Assembly (NCBI GenBank): GCA_009392005.1
Contig: VFHL01000005.1
Span: 62,001 to 126,000, forward strand
DNA length: 64,000 bases
Reading direction: 5' to 3'
DNA from: SAR202 cluster bacterium
GTDB taxonomy: Bacteria > Chloroflexota > Dehalococcoidia > UBA6926 > VFHL01
This document shows, piece by piece, positions 51,291-61,175 of this stretch. The first letter of the stretch is position 1, and every line of letters begins with the position of its first letter. The position numbers and the translations under genes are program-made. The notes under the pieces are model-generated. The model was not told where the DNA came from. It made no database searches and worked only from the letters and a program-made list of their open reading frames with translations.

Positions 51291-51402
51291 ATTCTACTAT
51301 AGGGGGTCTGAATTAGCGCTATCTGGATGTTGCCGAACGGTTGTAATCATGGATTGATAGCGACAGACCGGCACTAGGATTGAAAGGATTCGTGAGGAAA
51401 AT

Positions 51403-52149
51403 TTGAAGCAGGATAAAGATCTTACCCGCGTGGCAAATGGATACTTACGCCAACAAATTGAATACTCTATTCCTATGTCAATCTACCCGGCAAAATCAGG
51501 AGTAATTATCATCAATGCTCCTGGCGCTGGCGAATCAAAGAGTGGTCGGAAAAACCGTTATGAAACTCTTGGTCAGTACATACAAAAAGAACAGATAGCC
51601 GCATTTATTACGCATAATCCTCCGAAACCGGATGCAGAGGGTAAATTTGTTGGTGAGCCGTACTCATATAAGGATACGAGCTGGAATCTGTTAGTGATAG
51701 AGAGTTTGGCGAATGTGATTGAATATGCTTTGGAACATGCGGAAGAAATCTGCGGGACTTCTACCCCTGTGGTTTATCTTTCTGGTTTTTCAGCCGGAGC
51801 ATCAGCATGTGGTGCTGTCGCTTTTCATTATCCTCAGGTCAAGTCCATCCTATTACTTTCAGCATACGACAGTGTAGGAGAATACTTTTATAGTGGCATT
51901 AGCCAATTTAAAGGAGATATTTACGCAGTATATGGATCGGATGATCTAGTCGCGAAAATGGTTGCTACTATGCTTGAAATTTCTGCACCTAGAGCTGAAT
52001 TTCATTTGGCTGAAATTCCAGATTGCGATCATGGATTTCATGGGTCTAAAAATAGTAGGTTTTTTAGCAAGGCATTTTTCTGGGCATTTAATCACGATGA
52101 AAATTTTCCGTCAACAGATAATGGCTTGTTGCTTTATGAGGAAGATTGA
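51403..52149 (+). CDS. Alpha/beta-hydrolase family protein
   Basis: This 248-residue protein has an alpha/beta-hydrolase fold. The nucleophile elbow reads GFSAGASACG with Ser, the acidic residue is in YGSDDLVAKMV and the histidine in CDHGFHGS. The N-terminal GVIIINAPGAGESKSGR resembles the oxyanion-strand region. A serine hydrolase activity is likely; its substrate is unknown. The start is TTG 51403 with GAGG upstream. It is read in the same direction as hisS and the next dehydrogenase, with 71 bp between it and the latter's start. Confidence 0.7.
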   Translation: MKQDKDLTRVANGYLRQQIEYSIPMSIYPAKSGVIIINAPGAGESKSGRKNRYETLGQYIQKEQIAAFITHNPPKPDAEGKFVGEPYSYKDTSWNLLVIESLANVIEYALEHAEEICGTSTPVVYLSGFSAGASACGAVAFHYPQVKSILLLSAYDSVGEYFYSGISQFKGDIYAVYGSDDLVAKMVATMLEISAPRAEFHLAEIPDCDHGFHGSKNSRFFSKAFFWAFNHDENFPSTDNGLLLYEED

Positions 52150-52220
52150 GATGAGACATACCTTTCGCAGTGGATTTGATCGTCGGGCGATTTGAAGATC
52201 ATAGAACGGATGATATTGTG

Positions 52221-53111
52221 ATGAAGACTATCGGATTTATTGGTTTAGGGATTATGGGCCAACCTATGGTTCAAAATCTCATGAATGGTGGATTCCAATT
52301 AATCGTTTGGAATAGGACAGCCTCAAAATCAGAAAAAATGGCCAAACTTGGGGTAGAGATAGGTGCCTCTCCCGCTGAATTAGCACGTCGTGCTGATGTG
52401 GTTATTTCTTGTGTCACAGATTCTGCGGACGTGAAAGAGGTAGTTTTAGGTCCTGAAGGTGTTCTCTCGGGAGCTTATTCTGATTTGGTCATGATTGATA
52501 TGAGCACGATTTCTCCAGACGTAACTCGAGAAATAAGTGCCAAACTAGGTGAGGTTGGTGTATTTATGTTGGATGCACCAGTGAGTGGCGGGCAATGGGG
52601 TGCAGTAAACGGTACTTTGTCAATAATGGTGGGTGGACCTTTGGAAACGTTTCAAGAATCTGAAGATATATTTAAGGCTATGGGCGAACGAATTGTTTAT
52701 TGTGGACCGGCGGGGATGGGGCAAGTGACAAAAGCGGTGAACCAAATTATTGTCGCAGGAACTATGGCAGCTGTTTCTGAAGGGCTGATTTTTGCTGCGA
52801 AAGCGGGTGCTGATATAGCGGCTGTTTTTGAGGCGGTATCTGGTGGTGCAGCTCAATCTTGGCAGCTAGAAAATCTTGGAGCACGTATTCTTAAAGGTGA
52901 CTTTGATCCTGGTTTCATGGTGAAATTGCAACAGAAGGATTTACAGATTGTTCTTGATGCTGCACAAAAGATGCAACTACCTCTTTTTACCACGCCCATT
53001 ATTAATCAGTTTTATCGTGCTCTTGAATTAGATGGTGGTGGAGATAGTGGTACTCAAGCCTATATCAAGATGTTGGAAAAAATGTCGGGTGTTGAAGCGC
53101 GGATATCGTAG
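52221..53111 (+). CDS. Beta-hydroxyacid dehydrogenase (3-hydroxyisobutyrate/tartronate-semialdehyde type)
   Basis: This 296-residue NAD(P)-dependent enzyme has the Rossmann motif IGFIGLGIMGQPMVQNLM, the substrate motif DAPVSGGQWGAVNGTLSIMVGG and the catalytic Lys in GQVTKAVNQIIVAGT. The C-terminal helical domain has KDLQIVLDAAQ. Family members reduce or oxidise beta-hydroxyacids such as tartronate semialdehyde or 3-hydroxyisobutyrate; the specific substrate cannot be read. Start at ATG 52221; the frame is open upstream to 52170 but those residues are atypical. Convergent with the YfcE-type gene. Confidence 0.88.
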   Translation: MKTIGFIGLGIMGQPMVQNLMNGGFQLIVWNRTASKSEKMAKLGVEIGASPAELARRADVVISCVTDSADVKEVVLGPEGVLSGAYSDLVMIDMSTISPDVTREISAKLGEVGVFMLDAPVSGGQWGAVNGTLSIMVGGPLETFQESEDIFKAMGERIVYCGPAGMGQVTKAVNQIIVAGTMAAVSEGLIFAAKAGADIAAVFEAVSGGAAQSWQLENLGARILKGDFDPGFMVKLQQKDLQIVLDAAQKMQLPLFTTPIINQFYRALELDGGGDSGTQAYIKMLEKMSGVEARIS

Positions 53112-53147
53112 GAGCGCGATAATCTGCAACATAACGTAGCAAACTGA

Positions 53148-53675
53148 CTAATTTTTCTGGTTGCCCGGATAGCGATCTCGCCAGTTTTCAATCACATGAA
53201 TTTCACTGGACACTTTGTCATCGTCAATGTCTAGAAAAGCTACAGTCGCGTCGGTCAAAAATGAACGATATGCTTGGCCCGGATTAATATAAAGCACGCC
53301 ATCTCGTTCCTCATTCATAGGATCATGGGTATGTCCGCTCAGCACGATGTCAATCGTTTCATCGAAATCATTTAAGATTATTGCGGGATCAAATGGTGGT
53401 CCACCCCAGTAAGGATGTGTTATAGCTATGGTCTTACCATGAATTTTCAACACTTCTTGTTTTGGTAAGGCTGCTGTTATATCCGGAGAGTCCGAGTTTC
53501 CATGCACGACGATGGCTTGTTGGGCCTCTTTTTTCAGTCCTTCTGCTATTGCTATGTTGGTGAGATCGCCACAGTGGACTACTATATCTGCTTTTGGGAC
53601 AAGCTTTCGAATATTTGGGTGGACTTCCTCCCATGTGCGGCAATGAGTGTCGCCCATTACCAAGATGTGAGTCAT
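53148..53675 (-). CDS. yfcE: YfcE-type metallophosphodiesterase
   Basis: This 175-residue protein has all five family motifs: MGDTHCRTW, HCGDLTNI, HGNSDSPD, ITHPYWGG and SGHTHDP. The two-metal site is intact. YfcE-like enzymes hydrolyse phosphodiesters. It is a divergent relative of the duplicated pair at 18.6-19.8 kb; both end in an (E/R)DRYP-like sequence. It is not SbcD, which is longer and has a capping domain. Start at ATG 53675 has AGGAGA upstream. Confidence 0.9.
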   Translation of the reverse strand: MTHILVMGDTHCRTWEEVHPNIRKLVPKADIVVHCGDLTNIAIAEGLKKEAQQAIVVHGNSDSPDITAALPKQEVLKIHGKTIAITHPYWGGPPFDPAIILNDFDETIDIVLSGHTHDPMNEERDGVLYINPGQAYRSFLTDATVAFLDIDDDKVSSEIHVIENWRDRYPGNQKN

Positions 53676-53771
53676 AATGTCTCCTAGAGTAATATTGTGT
53701 CTTTGTAATTATTCATCCATAAAGAAAAAGTTAGACGTTTCATGTGATAGAAGACATCGCCTAAATTGGAA

Positions 53772-53787
53772 CCTCGTTAAAACGAGG
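53772..53787 (-). terminator. Weak hairpin after secF
   Basis: CCTCG and CGAGG form a five-bp stem directly after the secF stop. The following sequence is only modestly T-rich on the minus strand (TTCCAATTTAG), so it is at best a weak terminator. Confidence 0.35.
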
Positions 53788-53791
53788 CCGA

Positions 53792-54700
53792 TTAAGCATC
53801 CGCTTCATTTAGTTTGCCCAACGAGCGAGTTTCCCATGAAACAATCAATTGGCTAGCGATGAAAAGTGAACTATATGTGCCGCTAATCACACCGATTGTC
53901 AAAACAATAATGAATGGTTTTGTACTTTCGGGACCTAAAAAGATGAGGGCAGCCAAAACTAGTAGTGTAGTTAGACTAGTGTTTACCGACCTACCTAAGG
54001 TTTCAATAATGCTGAAATTAACAGTTGTTACGAAATCTTTTGTTACTCCCTTGAGAATGTTTTCGCGCAACCGATCAAACACAACGATTGTGTCGTTAAC
54101 GCTGTAACCTAGAACCGTCAACAGACCAACCAGGTACATCGAACTGATTTCAAATGGCATGATTTTAGCTATTAGCGCAGTTATGGAGATTACAATTAGC
54201 AGATCATGAGCCAATGCTATGATCGCAGCCATACTATATCTAAACGTTCGTGGAATTTGGCGAAAGGCCCACGAAATATAAATCAAAATTCCAATCACTG
54301 CGGCAATGACGGCCACGATGGCATTTCTGACAGTTTCTGAAGCTATAACAGGCGATACTGCTGTAAATTCAAATGCGTTAGAAATCCCATGTTTTTCTTC
54401 CAATATCCCCAGAATTTCTCCGCGCTGACTTTCTAAATTTTCAGACGCAGGGAGGCGAATGAAGAAGCTCCCATCTGAAAAGCTTTGCACTATAGCATCT
54501 GTGTAGCCAATTTGAGATAAAGTGTTCTTAATGTCATCTTCTGTAACTTGTGAATCAAATTCAATTGTGGCTGTAACACCGCTTGAGAATTCGATTCCCC
54601 ATCGCAAATCGGGGGAGATGAATTGGCCGATCAATCCTGCAAGGATAATGATTCCTGAGGCGATGAAGTATTTAGCTCGTAAATTTACGAAATCAACCAT
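53792..54700 (-). CDS. secF: Protein translocase subunit SecF
   Basis: This 302-residue protein has six spans, with a periplasmic domain after the first. The family motif region reads WGIEFSSGVTATIEF (usual GIDFTGG). ISSMYLVGLLTVLGYSVNDTIVVFDR is the conserved span 4 motif, and FVTTVNFSIIETLGRSVNTSLTTLL is the next. With SecD it uses the proton-motive force to help late export. Gap to secD is 11 bp. It is the last gene of the trmD-to-secF cluster. Confidence 0.93.
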   Translation of the reverse strand: MVDFVNLRAKYFIASGIIILAGLIGQFISPDLRWGIEFSSGVTATIEFDSQVTEDDIKNTLSQIGYTDAIVQSFSDGSFFIRLPASENLESQRGEILGILEEKHGISNAFEFTAVSPVIASETVRNAIVAVIAAVIGILIYISWAFRQIPRTFRYSMAAIIALAHDLLIVISITALIAKIMPFEISSMYLVGLLTVLGYSVNDTIVVFDRLRENILKGVTKDFVTTVNFSIIETLGRSVNTSLTTLLVLAALIFLGPESTKPFIIVLTIGVISGTYSSLFIASQLIVSWETRSLGKLNEADA

Positions 54701-54711
54701 TGGTTCTCCCG

Positions 54712-56082
54712 TTATGTATGGAACAACTTTGTTTTTTTACTTAAACCAGTGCTTGTAAACGTGCGCAAAAAGGTTCGGGTAACAATGATGGCTGTTAGCA
54801 TGCTAATCATAACGCCAAAGAATAAAGTCACTGAAAAGCCCATGACAAAACTTGCTCCCAACCGCTGTGCGAACCAAAATAGAATTGCACACGTAATTAT
54901 TGTTGAAAAGTTTCCGTCTCTAATCGCGGGCCACGCGCGATCAAATCCGACATCAACGGCAGATCGTAAGGATCGCCCTGCTTTGATTTCTTCTTTTAAC
55001 CGTTCGAAAATCAAAACGTTTGCATCAACAGCCATACCGATCGACAATATGAAGGCCGCTAATCCGGAAAGTGTTAACGTCACAGGAATCAATTTGAAAG
55101 TTGCTAGAACCAATATTGTATAAATCATTAAAGAAACTGCAGCAGTGAGGCCTGCAAGTCTATAGTATAGGATGAGGAAAAGTACTACCAACCCTAGTCC
55201 AAGGAGCGCCGCACGTACTCCTTGCTCAAGAGCTAATGAACCAAGCATCGGATTAATGTCAGCTTCTTGAACGAGTTCAATAGATAGAGGAAGTGCCCCT
55301 GAGTTAAGCTGTATGGCTAGGAGCCGCGCTTCGTTTAATCCTAATCCATCGATTATTCCACCCTGACCCGCCAATATGGCACTTCTTACATTTGGAGTAG
55401 ATATTGGACTGTTATCGACAAATATTCCTAAGGGGCGTCCAATATTTCTGGTAGTAACTTGTTCTAAGACTTCTTCTCCAGGCCCGTTAAATCGTAGAGT
55501 GACTTGAAACGATCCTGCGGTCTCATCTCGTCCAACTTGGGCACCGTCCGGCAGTAGTAATGCACCTGTCAATTCAACAGGAGACCCGTTTACAATACCT
55601 GTAGCTTTAACGAACTCTGGTGTGCCATCATTCATTACCACTTCACCTGCATCGTTGTACTGTAAATTACCATCTTCATCAAGTGCAGGTGTAGGTTCTC
55701 CGACTACAACTTCTCGGAAATCGAGTTCCGCAGTAGCTCCGATCAGGCCCTTTGCTTCCTCAATATTAGTGATTCCGGGCAGTTGAATTAATAAACGACG
55801 TTCTCCCATTTGCTGCAAAATCGGTTCACTAACGCCAAATTTATCGATACGTCGGTTTATATTTTGGATTAGACCTTCCATTTGGCCGGGTGATGGATTT
55901 TCATCCTCTGTTTGATACACCAAATGGGTTCCACCTTGAATATCGAGACCGAGACGCAGTCCGAGAGGGCCGTCGCCGCCCCGTTCAAAGCCGAGAAGGT
56001 TTATCTGTGGGAAATATATGGCGGTTGCCGCCATACCTGTAATCAGTAGTATTGCGGCTATGCTAATAAGGTGGCGTTGCAC
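54712..56082 (-). CDS. secD: Protein translocase subunit SecD
   Basis: This 456-residue protein has the SecD N-terminal motif LGLRLGLDIQGGTHLVYQ, a large periplasmic region, and the span-4 motif FILSIGMAVDANVLIFERLKEE. Function is as for SecF. Start ATG 56082 lies 2 bp from the upstream stop of cca. It has a normal length and the usual order before secF. yajC is not adjacent. Confidence 0.94.
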   Translation of the reverse strand: MQRHLISIAAILLITGMAATAIYFPQINLLGFERGGDGPLGLRLGLDIQGGTHLVYQTEDENPSPGQMEGLIQNINRRIDKFGVSEPILQQMGERRLLIQLPGITNIEEAKGLIGATAELDFREVVVGEPTPALDEDGNLQYNDAGEVVMNDGTPEFVKATGIVNGSPVELTGALLLPDGAQVGRDETAGSFQVTLRFNGPGEEVLEQVTTRNIGRPLGIFVDNSPISTPNVRSAILAGQGGIIDGLGLNEARLLAIQLNSGALPLSIELVQEADINPMLGSLALEQGVRAALLGLGLVVLFLILYYRLAGLTAAVSLMIYTILVLATFKLIPVTLTLSGLAAFILSIGMAVDANVLIFERLKEEIKAGRSLRSAVDVGFDRAWPAIRDGNFSTIITCAILFWFAQRLGASFVMGFSVTLFFGVMISMLTAIIVTRTFLRTFTSTGLSKKTKLFHT

Positions 56083-56084
56083 GG

Positions 56085-57554
56085 TTAATCTCTCTCTCCA
56101 GGAGTACCCAGGGTTGTTGCTAGTGTTAGCGCTTCCTCAGAGGTCGTAATGCGCCCTTCAAATTGCGCCTCCCTCACCTCTTCAAGAATCCTACCAAGTT
56201 TTGGGCCGGGTTTCATTTTAAGAGTTGTTATCAAATCGTGTCCGGTAATCAAACGGGGTGAATTAATCACTGGTGCTTCTTCAAACCCTCCATCAATCGT
56301 AGCTTCTGCGAGGCGAATATGTTGCTGCCATTCATCATTTTTAAGATTTGGCCCCACCGCGGCTAAATGGTCTGCAAAGCTCAATACTATCGTATCAATC
56401 GCCGCATCGTCGAGATCTCGGAAAAAGCGGTAAATTGCTCTTTTGGAGGGTTTTTCCCAATTCTGGCTGATTTGAATAGGGCGTAAGTGTTGTTCTACCA
56501 TTATTCTCGCTAACTCGATTTCCCGTCGGCTAAAACGTAACCTATCCATAATTTGCTTAACCACTTTGCTTCCATTGGTTGTGTGTCCAATAAATCGTAT
56601 GCGTCCATTGGACTCAATGGTTTTTGTGGCAGGTTTGGCTATATCGTGCAATAAAGCTGCCAATTTGAAAATGACATACCTTGGGAGCCCTGCGGTGATT
56701 TCTTCTTTAAAATGATCAGAGAAATTGGATTTCCAAGGGATTTGTTTGAGGATTGGGTTGTTCTTACGTGTGTTGGAACAAACGATGCGTTCTGCAAAAC
56801 CTAAGGTTTCAACATTGTGATCAAAAACATTCCAGTAATGCTCTTTAGGCTGCGAAATATTTTTGTTTGATGAGAGTTCGGGGATCACTGTGCATAAAAC
56901 ACTAGTTCCATCCATCAATCGTACCAAGGGTAAACTCGAGGGTAACATTAATATGCGAACAAATTCATCACGGATACGTTCTGGAGCAGTTTTTGTGAGC
57001 AAATTTGCATGTGAACGAATCAATTTGGCCGTATCGTCTTGTAAAGTAAAATTAAGTTCTCCCGACAATCGAATAGCTCGCAAAAGTCGGATTGGATCGT
57101 CCGCGAAAACATCTTTCGACAGAGAACGGATTTTTTTAAGGCCTATATCGCTGAGACCACCAAGGGGATCAATGATTTCATTAGTGGATATATTTGTAAG
57201 TGGCATAGCCATCGCATTCACTGAAAAATCACGTCTTCGCAAATTGCCTGTCAGATCTCCGTTGGTGGGAGAAACATCGATCGTCCAGCTTTGTTCGTTG
57301 TACTCTATCAAGGCTCTTCCTATATACCGGTCAACATCCAGAGGATAAAAATCTCCGCCAAATTGGTTCGCCAAAAAACGTGCGATTTGCAGGCTGTCTG
57401 CGTTGGTGACTAGGTCTATATCGTTAGTCTGCTTCCCTAAAACTAAATCGCGTACGATGCCGCCAACTAAGTAAGTGCTATCCAATTCAGGAGCGAGTAT
57501 CCTTTGAATCGTATTGAGAATATCCTTTTGAGATCCTTTTTTTAATTCATTCAT
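56085..57554 (-). CDS. cca: CCA-adding/polynucleotide adenylyltransferase-family tRNA nucleotidyltransferase with HD domain
   Basis: This 489-residue protein starts in the class II nucleotidyltransferase fold: LVGGIVRDLVLG, NDIDLVTNAD (the catalytic DxD), RRDFSVNAMAM and RLLRAIRLSGEL. The HD phosphohydrolase domain reads LLHDIAKPATKTI and MVEQHLRP. It adds or repairs CCA ends or is a poly(A) polymerase; the family split cannot be made by eye. All tRNAs in this window already encode CCA. It overlaps def by 4 bp. Confidence 0.88.
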   Translation of the reverse strand: MNELKKGSQKDILNTIQRILAPELDSTYLVGGIVRDLVLGKQTNDIDLVTNADSLQIARFLANQFGGDFYPLDVDRYIGRALIEYNEQSWTIDVSPTNGDLTGNLRRRDFSVNAMAMPLTNISTNEIIDPLGGLSDIGLKKIRSLSKDVFADDPIRLLRAIRLSGELNFTLQDDTAKLIRSHANLLTKTAPERIRDEFVRILMLPSSLPLVRLMDGTSVLCTVIPELSSNKNISQPKEHYWNVFDHNVETLGFAERIVCSNTRKNNPILKQIPWKSNFSDHFKEEITAGLPRYVIFKLAALLHDIAKPATKTIESNGRIRFIGHTTNGSKVVKQIMDRLRFSRREIELARIMVEQHLRPIQISQNWEKPSKRAIYRFFRDLDDAAIDTIVLSFADHLAAVGPNLKNDEWQQHIRLAEATIDGGFEEAPVINSPRLITGHDLITTLKMKPGPKLGRILEEVREAQFEGRITTSEEALTLATTLGTPGERD

Positions 57555-58099
57555 GATGTCGTACTTTGAGGGTCGGCAGGTTCGATTTTTTCCAGTTTTT
57601 CGTGGCTTGCAAGATGGTCGGTGTACAAAATTCCGTTTAAATGGTCGATTTCATGTTCCAACGCTTGCGCAAGCAATTCATCAGCCTTGATGCGAATTTC
57701 CTTACTGTCAGGGGTCATAGCTTTAACGGTTACGCGCAAGGACCTCTCAATGAAGCCTCGATATCCTGGAATGCTGAGGCATCCCTCTTCAACCTCTCGA
57801 TTGCCAGAGCGTTTAACGATGCTTGGGTTGACTAGCCGGTAAAGTATTGCGTCTGCATCTTCATTGTCTTCTGGCGGGGGGATCTCTATTGTGATCACGC
57901 GCCAGAAAGAACCGACTTGATTCGCTGCGAGTCCAATGCCATGGGCGTTCCGCATAGTTTCAACCATGTTGTCTAACAACATATTTATGGAGTGGTCTAT
58001 TTGTTTAACCCTTCTCGCTCGTTGACGCAAAGCGGGATGAGGTACTGTCAATATTGGTAATAGCGCCAATTTAAAGTTTGTCCTTGACTGAATTTGCAT
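57551..58099 (-). CDS. def: Peptide deformylase
   Basis: This 182-residue metalloenzyme removes the formyl group from new proteins. The three motifs are present: GIGLAANQVG, EGCLSIPGY and EHEIDHLNGILY, where HEIDH binds the metal. ATG 58099 is preferred; the frame extends to 58159, and a TTG inside (at about 58069) is also possible. It overlaps cca by 4 bp and follows priA with 57-118 bp. It matches the classic def-with-translation-gene context. Confidence 0.93.
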   Translation of the reverse strand: MQIQSRTNFKLALLPILTVPHPALRQRARRVKQIDHSINMLLDNMVETMRNAHGIGLAANQVGSFWRVITIEIPPPEDNEDADAILYRLVNPSIVKRSGNREVEEGCLSIPGYRGFIERSLRVTVKAMTPDSKEIRIKADELLAQALEHEIDHLNGILYTDHLASHEKLEKIEPADPQSTTS

Positions 58100-58216
58100 A
58101 AACCATTTATGGAACCGATCCAAGTATGCCAGTCGGCATGACCGGTCGCAAGTTAACAAAAATTCTCTAACTGGGTTTAACTCTTCAATGATTGGAGAAA
58201 CGACAGCGTTTTTGAT

Positions 58217-60658
58217 TCAAATCAACGATACTGGATTGACATCAATTGTCCATGTATTGCCCAAAGCAATATTGTCTAAAATTTGTCCGGGTCGCGCACC
58301 TTGAATAATTAAATGCCAGCGATAACGTCCTCGTACACGTTGGATGTATGCCGGTGCCGGTCCAATCAATTTGATTTCTGACAATCCTTTAAGGGAGATT
58401 TCATCGCGTAAACGCTGAGCCATTTTTGTAGCATTAATTTCAGCACGAGATTCTGATGGATGGGTGCATATTAGGCGAATCATGTTTGTGAAAGGAGGGT
58501 AGCCTAACATATGCCGGAACGATATTTCCTTCTCATAAAAATCTTCAAATGATATTTGTTTTACGGCTTGCATCGCGTAATTTTCGGGATCATAAGTTTG
58601 GACTATAGAGTTGCCTTGTGTAGTTCCTCTTCCAGCACGACCAGATACTTGAGATAATACTTGGAACGTTCTTTCGGCTGCGCGGAAGTCCGGAAGATGT
58701 AAACCAATATCTCCATTTATTGCGCCCACAAGGCTTACAAGAGGGAAATGAAGGCCTTTCGCTAACATCTGAGTTCCGACGAGAACATCAGCTTCGTGCT
58801 TCAAAAATGCATCAAGGATTTTTTTGTGAGCGTTCTGTCCTGTCGCTGTATCTCTGTCCCATCTCAAAACTCTTGCTGTGGGGAATGATTTTAAGACTTC
58901 TCGGACGACTCTTTCAGTACCAATTCCCACGAAGCGAATCTTTTCACTCCTACATTCGGGACATATCTTCGCTGTTGTGACGGTGGCATTACATTGGTGA
59001 CAGCGCAGTGCATTAGGGGCATGAAAAGTATATGCAGTTGAACAATTTTTGCATCTCTCAATATACCCACAACTTCTGCATTGGACTGATGTTGCGGTTC
59101 CGCGGCGATTCAGAAAAAGGATGGCTTGTTCATGCCGAGCAAGAGTTTCATTAATGCCATTATGAAGAGCCCTGCTGAATATACTGGTATTTCCAGCCTT
59201 TAATTCTTCTCTCATGTCGATGATGTTTACTCTCGGTAGTGATTCAAGGCGTATAGCATTATTCCCGTCAGGAACAATCCTTTCAGGGAGAGTTAACAGT
59301 TCATATTCACCAGTTGTCGTTTTGTGATAGCTAGAAATATCTGGGGTGGCGCTACCTAAAACTAAAACGGCGTTTTCCAAATGGGCGATCTCTTCCGCTA
59401 ATTCTCTAGCATGGTATCTAGGTGCAGGATCCTGTTGTTTGTATGCTGCATCATGTTCTTCGTCAATAATAATTAAGCCAATATTTGGAAGAGGAGCTCC
59501 CAAAGCACTTCTAGGGCCGATAACGACATCAAACGCACCATCTTTGATAGCCTGCCATTCGCTTCGGCGCTGTCCTTGTGATAATTGGCTATGTAAAACA
59601 CCAACTCGGCCTGGAAATCTTTCGGAGAATCGTTGAATCGTTTGTGGCGTTAGCGATATTTCTGGAACTAGTACAATGCCTTGCTTGCCACGCTTTATAA
59701 CTTCTGCGAGGGCTTGGAGGTAAATTTCTGTTTTGCCGCTACCTGTAATGCCATATAGCAAAAAAGGCTTGCGTCTTTTCTTGTTATCTAGTGAAGAAAC
59801 AATTTTGGTTAATGCTTCATTTTGTTTAGGAACAAGACTAAGCGGTGCAGACAGAGGAGCCTCTAAATTTACCAATAGGTCTCGATGCACATATTGCTCA
59901 CTTCTACGGATGAATCCTTTTTGCTCAAGTGCTAACACTACTGATGAGGTTGCACCAGTACTTTTGAGTGCATCTATTTGTGCAAGTGATTTGTTCTCTT
60001 CGGACAAAAATTGCAGAAGTTGATATTGGCGTGTTGCGTTTCGATCTTGAAGATCCTTTAAAGCTTTCTTAAGTTCATCACCGCTAATGCTAAGTTCCAG
60101 GAATTTTCTTGTTCTAGGCTCCAATTTTTTAGATTCATTTTTGATTTCTCGTACAGCAATGCCTTCCTTCTCCAATTTTCGTAGCGCATTCATCCCGCTT
60201 GGCCCTAAAGATCGTCGCAAGCTTGGTACAGATGCCTGACCATGCTCTGCAAGGTAATCAACAACCTTCGTTTCATTTTGTGTCAGTTTATTCTGCTCTT
60301 CACGTTTTACGGTTGGCGATAATTTCACAAAAGCGGTATTTCTTCTACGAAAAGATGGTGCTAAAAATAAAAGAGCAGATTGGAAAAGGGATACGTGGTA
60401 CTGGGAGGAGACCCATTTCACAAGTTGTATTTGTCTTTCGGTCAGAACAGGTTTCTCTTCAGATAAGCTTTCAACGAAACGTGTTGCTTGGACTGGAGGT
60501 ACATTTGTTAATGATATGACTATACCCTGGACTCGCTTGGCTCCGAACAATATCCAAATAGCGTGCCCTAGAGCGATGTTCAGCCCAATCGGGATTTCGT
60601 AGGTGTAAGTCTTGGAAATCCACGTTACAGAATCAACGGCGACTTCAGCGTAGCGCAT
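58217..60658 (-). CDS. priA: Primosomal protein N' (replication restart helicase PriA)
   Basis: This 813-residue helicase restarts stalled forks. The N-terminal DNA-binding domain is followed by Walker A GITGSGKTEIYLQAL, motif II IIDEEHDAAYKQ, and the Zn-binding cysteines (CRSCGYIERCKNC and CHQC with CPEC). Helicase motifs V and VI are TQMLAKGLHFPLVSLVG and QVSGRAGRG. The length is as expected. It starts at ATG 60658 and precedes def. Start choice is natural; no doubt about family. Confidence 0.96.
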   Translation of the reverse strand: MRYAEVAVDSVTWISKTYTYEIPIGLNIALGHAIWILFGAKRVQGIVISLTNVPPVQATRFVESLSEEKPVLTERQIQLVKWVSSQYHVSLFQSALLFLAPSFRRRNTAFVKLSPTVKREEQNKLTQNETKVVDYLAEHGQASVPSLRRSLGPSGMNALRKLEKEGIAVREIKNESKKLEPRTRKFLELSISGDELKKALKDLQDRNATRQYQLLQFLSEENKSLAQIDALKSTGATSSVVLALEQKGFIRRSEQYVHRDLLVNLEAPLSAPLSLVPKQNEALTKIVSSLDNKKRRKPFLLYGITGSGKTEIYLQALAEVIKRGKQGIVLVPEISLTPQTIQRFSERFPGRVGVLHSQLSQGQRRSEWQAIKDGAFDVVIGPRSALGAPLPNIGLIIIDEEHDAAYKQQDPAPRYHARELAEEIAHLENAVLVLGSATPDISSYHKTTTGEYELLTLPERIVPDGNNAIRLESLPRVNIIDMREELKAGNTSIFSRALHNGINETLARHEQAILFLNRRGTATSVQCRSCGYIERCKNCSTAYTFHAPNALRCHQCNATVTTAKICPECRSEKIRFVGIGTERVVREVLKSFPTARVLRWDRDTATGQNAHKKILDAFLKHEADVLVGTQMLAKGLHFPLVSLVGAINGDIGLHLPDFRAAERTFQVLSQVSGRAGRGTTQGNSIVQTYDPENYAMQAVKQISFEDFYEKEISFRHMLGYPPFTNMIRLICTHPSESRAEINATKMAQRLRDEISLKGLSEIKLIGPAPAYIQRVRGRYRWHLIIQGARPGQILDNIALGNTWTIDVNPVSLI

Positions 60659-60709
60659 GGTTAAACCCTTTGGGAGAGATGCCGAAACGGCTGTTATCCA
60701 GCACTGGTT

Positions 60710-61063
60710 CTATTTACGTGGAGAGACTTTCTCCTTTATACGTGCAGCTCGTCCAGTCCGGCCCCTAAGGTAATATAATTTGGCTCGTCGAACTGAGCCC
60801 CGCCTAACCACTTCTATTCTCTCTAGACGCGGATTACTAAAGAGGAATGTTCGTTCGACCCCGATATCTTGAAAAACCCGTCTCACGGTGAGGCTAGCGT
60901 TTGCCCCTCCTTTTTTGATACGGAGAACGAAACCCTGATACACCTGTGTGCGAGTTCGATTACCTTCAACCACTTGCCAGTGGATTCGGACCGTATCTCC
61001 AGGGTTGACTTCCTCGAGGTCGGTTCTATCTTTCATTTTTAATAGATGACTTATGTCAGGCAC
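60710..61063 (-). CDS. rplS: Large ribosomal subunit protein bL19
   Basis: This 117-residue protein has the bL19 core: NPGDTVRIHWQVVEGNRTR, QGFVLRIKKGGANASLTVRR, GVERTFLFSNPRLERIEVVRRG and VRRAKLYYLRGRTGRAARIKE. It sits near the 16S rRNA interface in the 50S subunit. The GTG at 61063 has TAGGAGG upstream. TATACT (61106-61111 read on the minus strand) may be a promoter -10. trmD lies just upstream, the common pairing. Confidence 0.96.
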   Translation of the reverse strand: MPDISHLLKMKDRTDLEEVNPGDTVRIHWQVVEGNRTRTQVYQGFVLRIKKGGANASLTVRRVFQDIGVERTFLFSNPRLERIEVVRRGSVRRAKLYYLRGRTGRAARIKEKVSPRK

Positions 61064-61175
61064 AGATCGCCTCCTAATTGATGCAAGGATACTCAGGGAG
61101 GAAACAGTATATCAGAGTTCCCGTGGCATCGTACATTTAATGTTTACTTAATGGAGAGCGTTTTTGTTGTGCAAC

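Noticed and set aside
53148..53675. sbcD as partner of sbcC
   Set aside because: The 175-residue protein matches the small YfcE phosphodiesterases and lacks the SbcD capping and extension domains.
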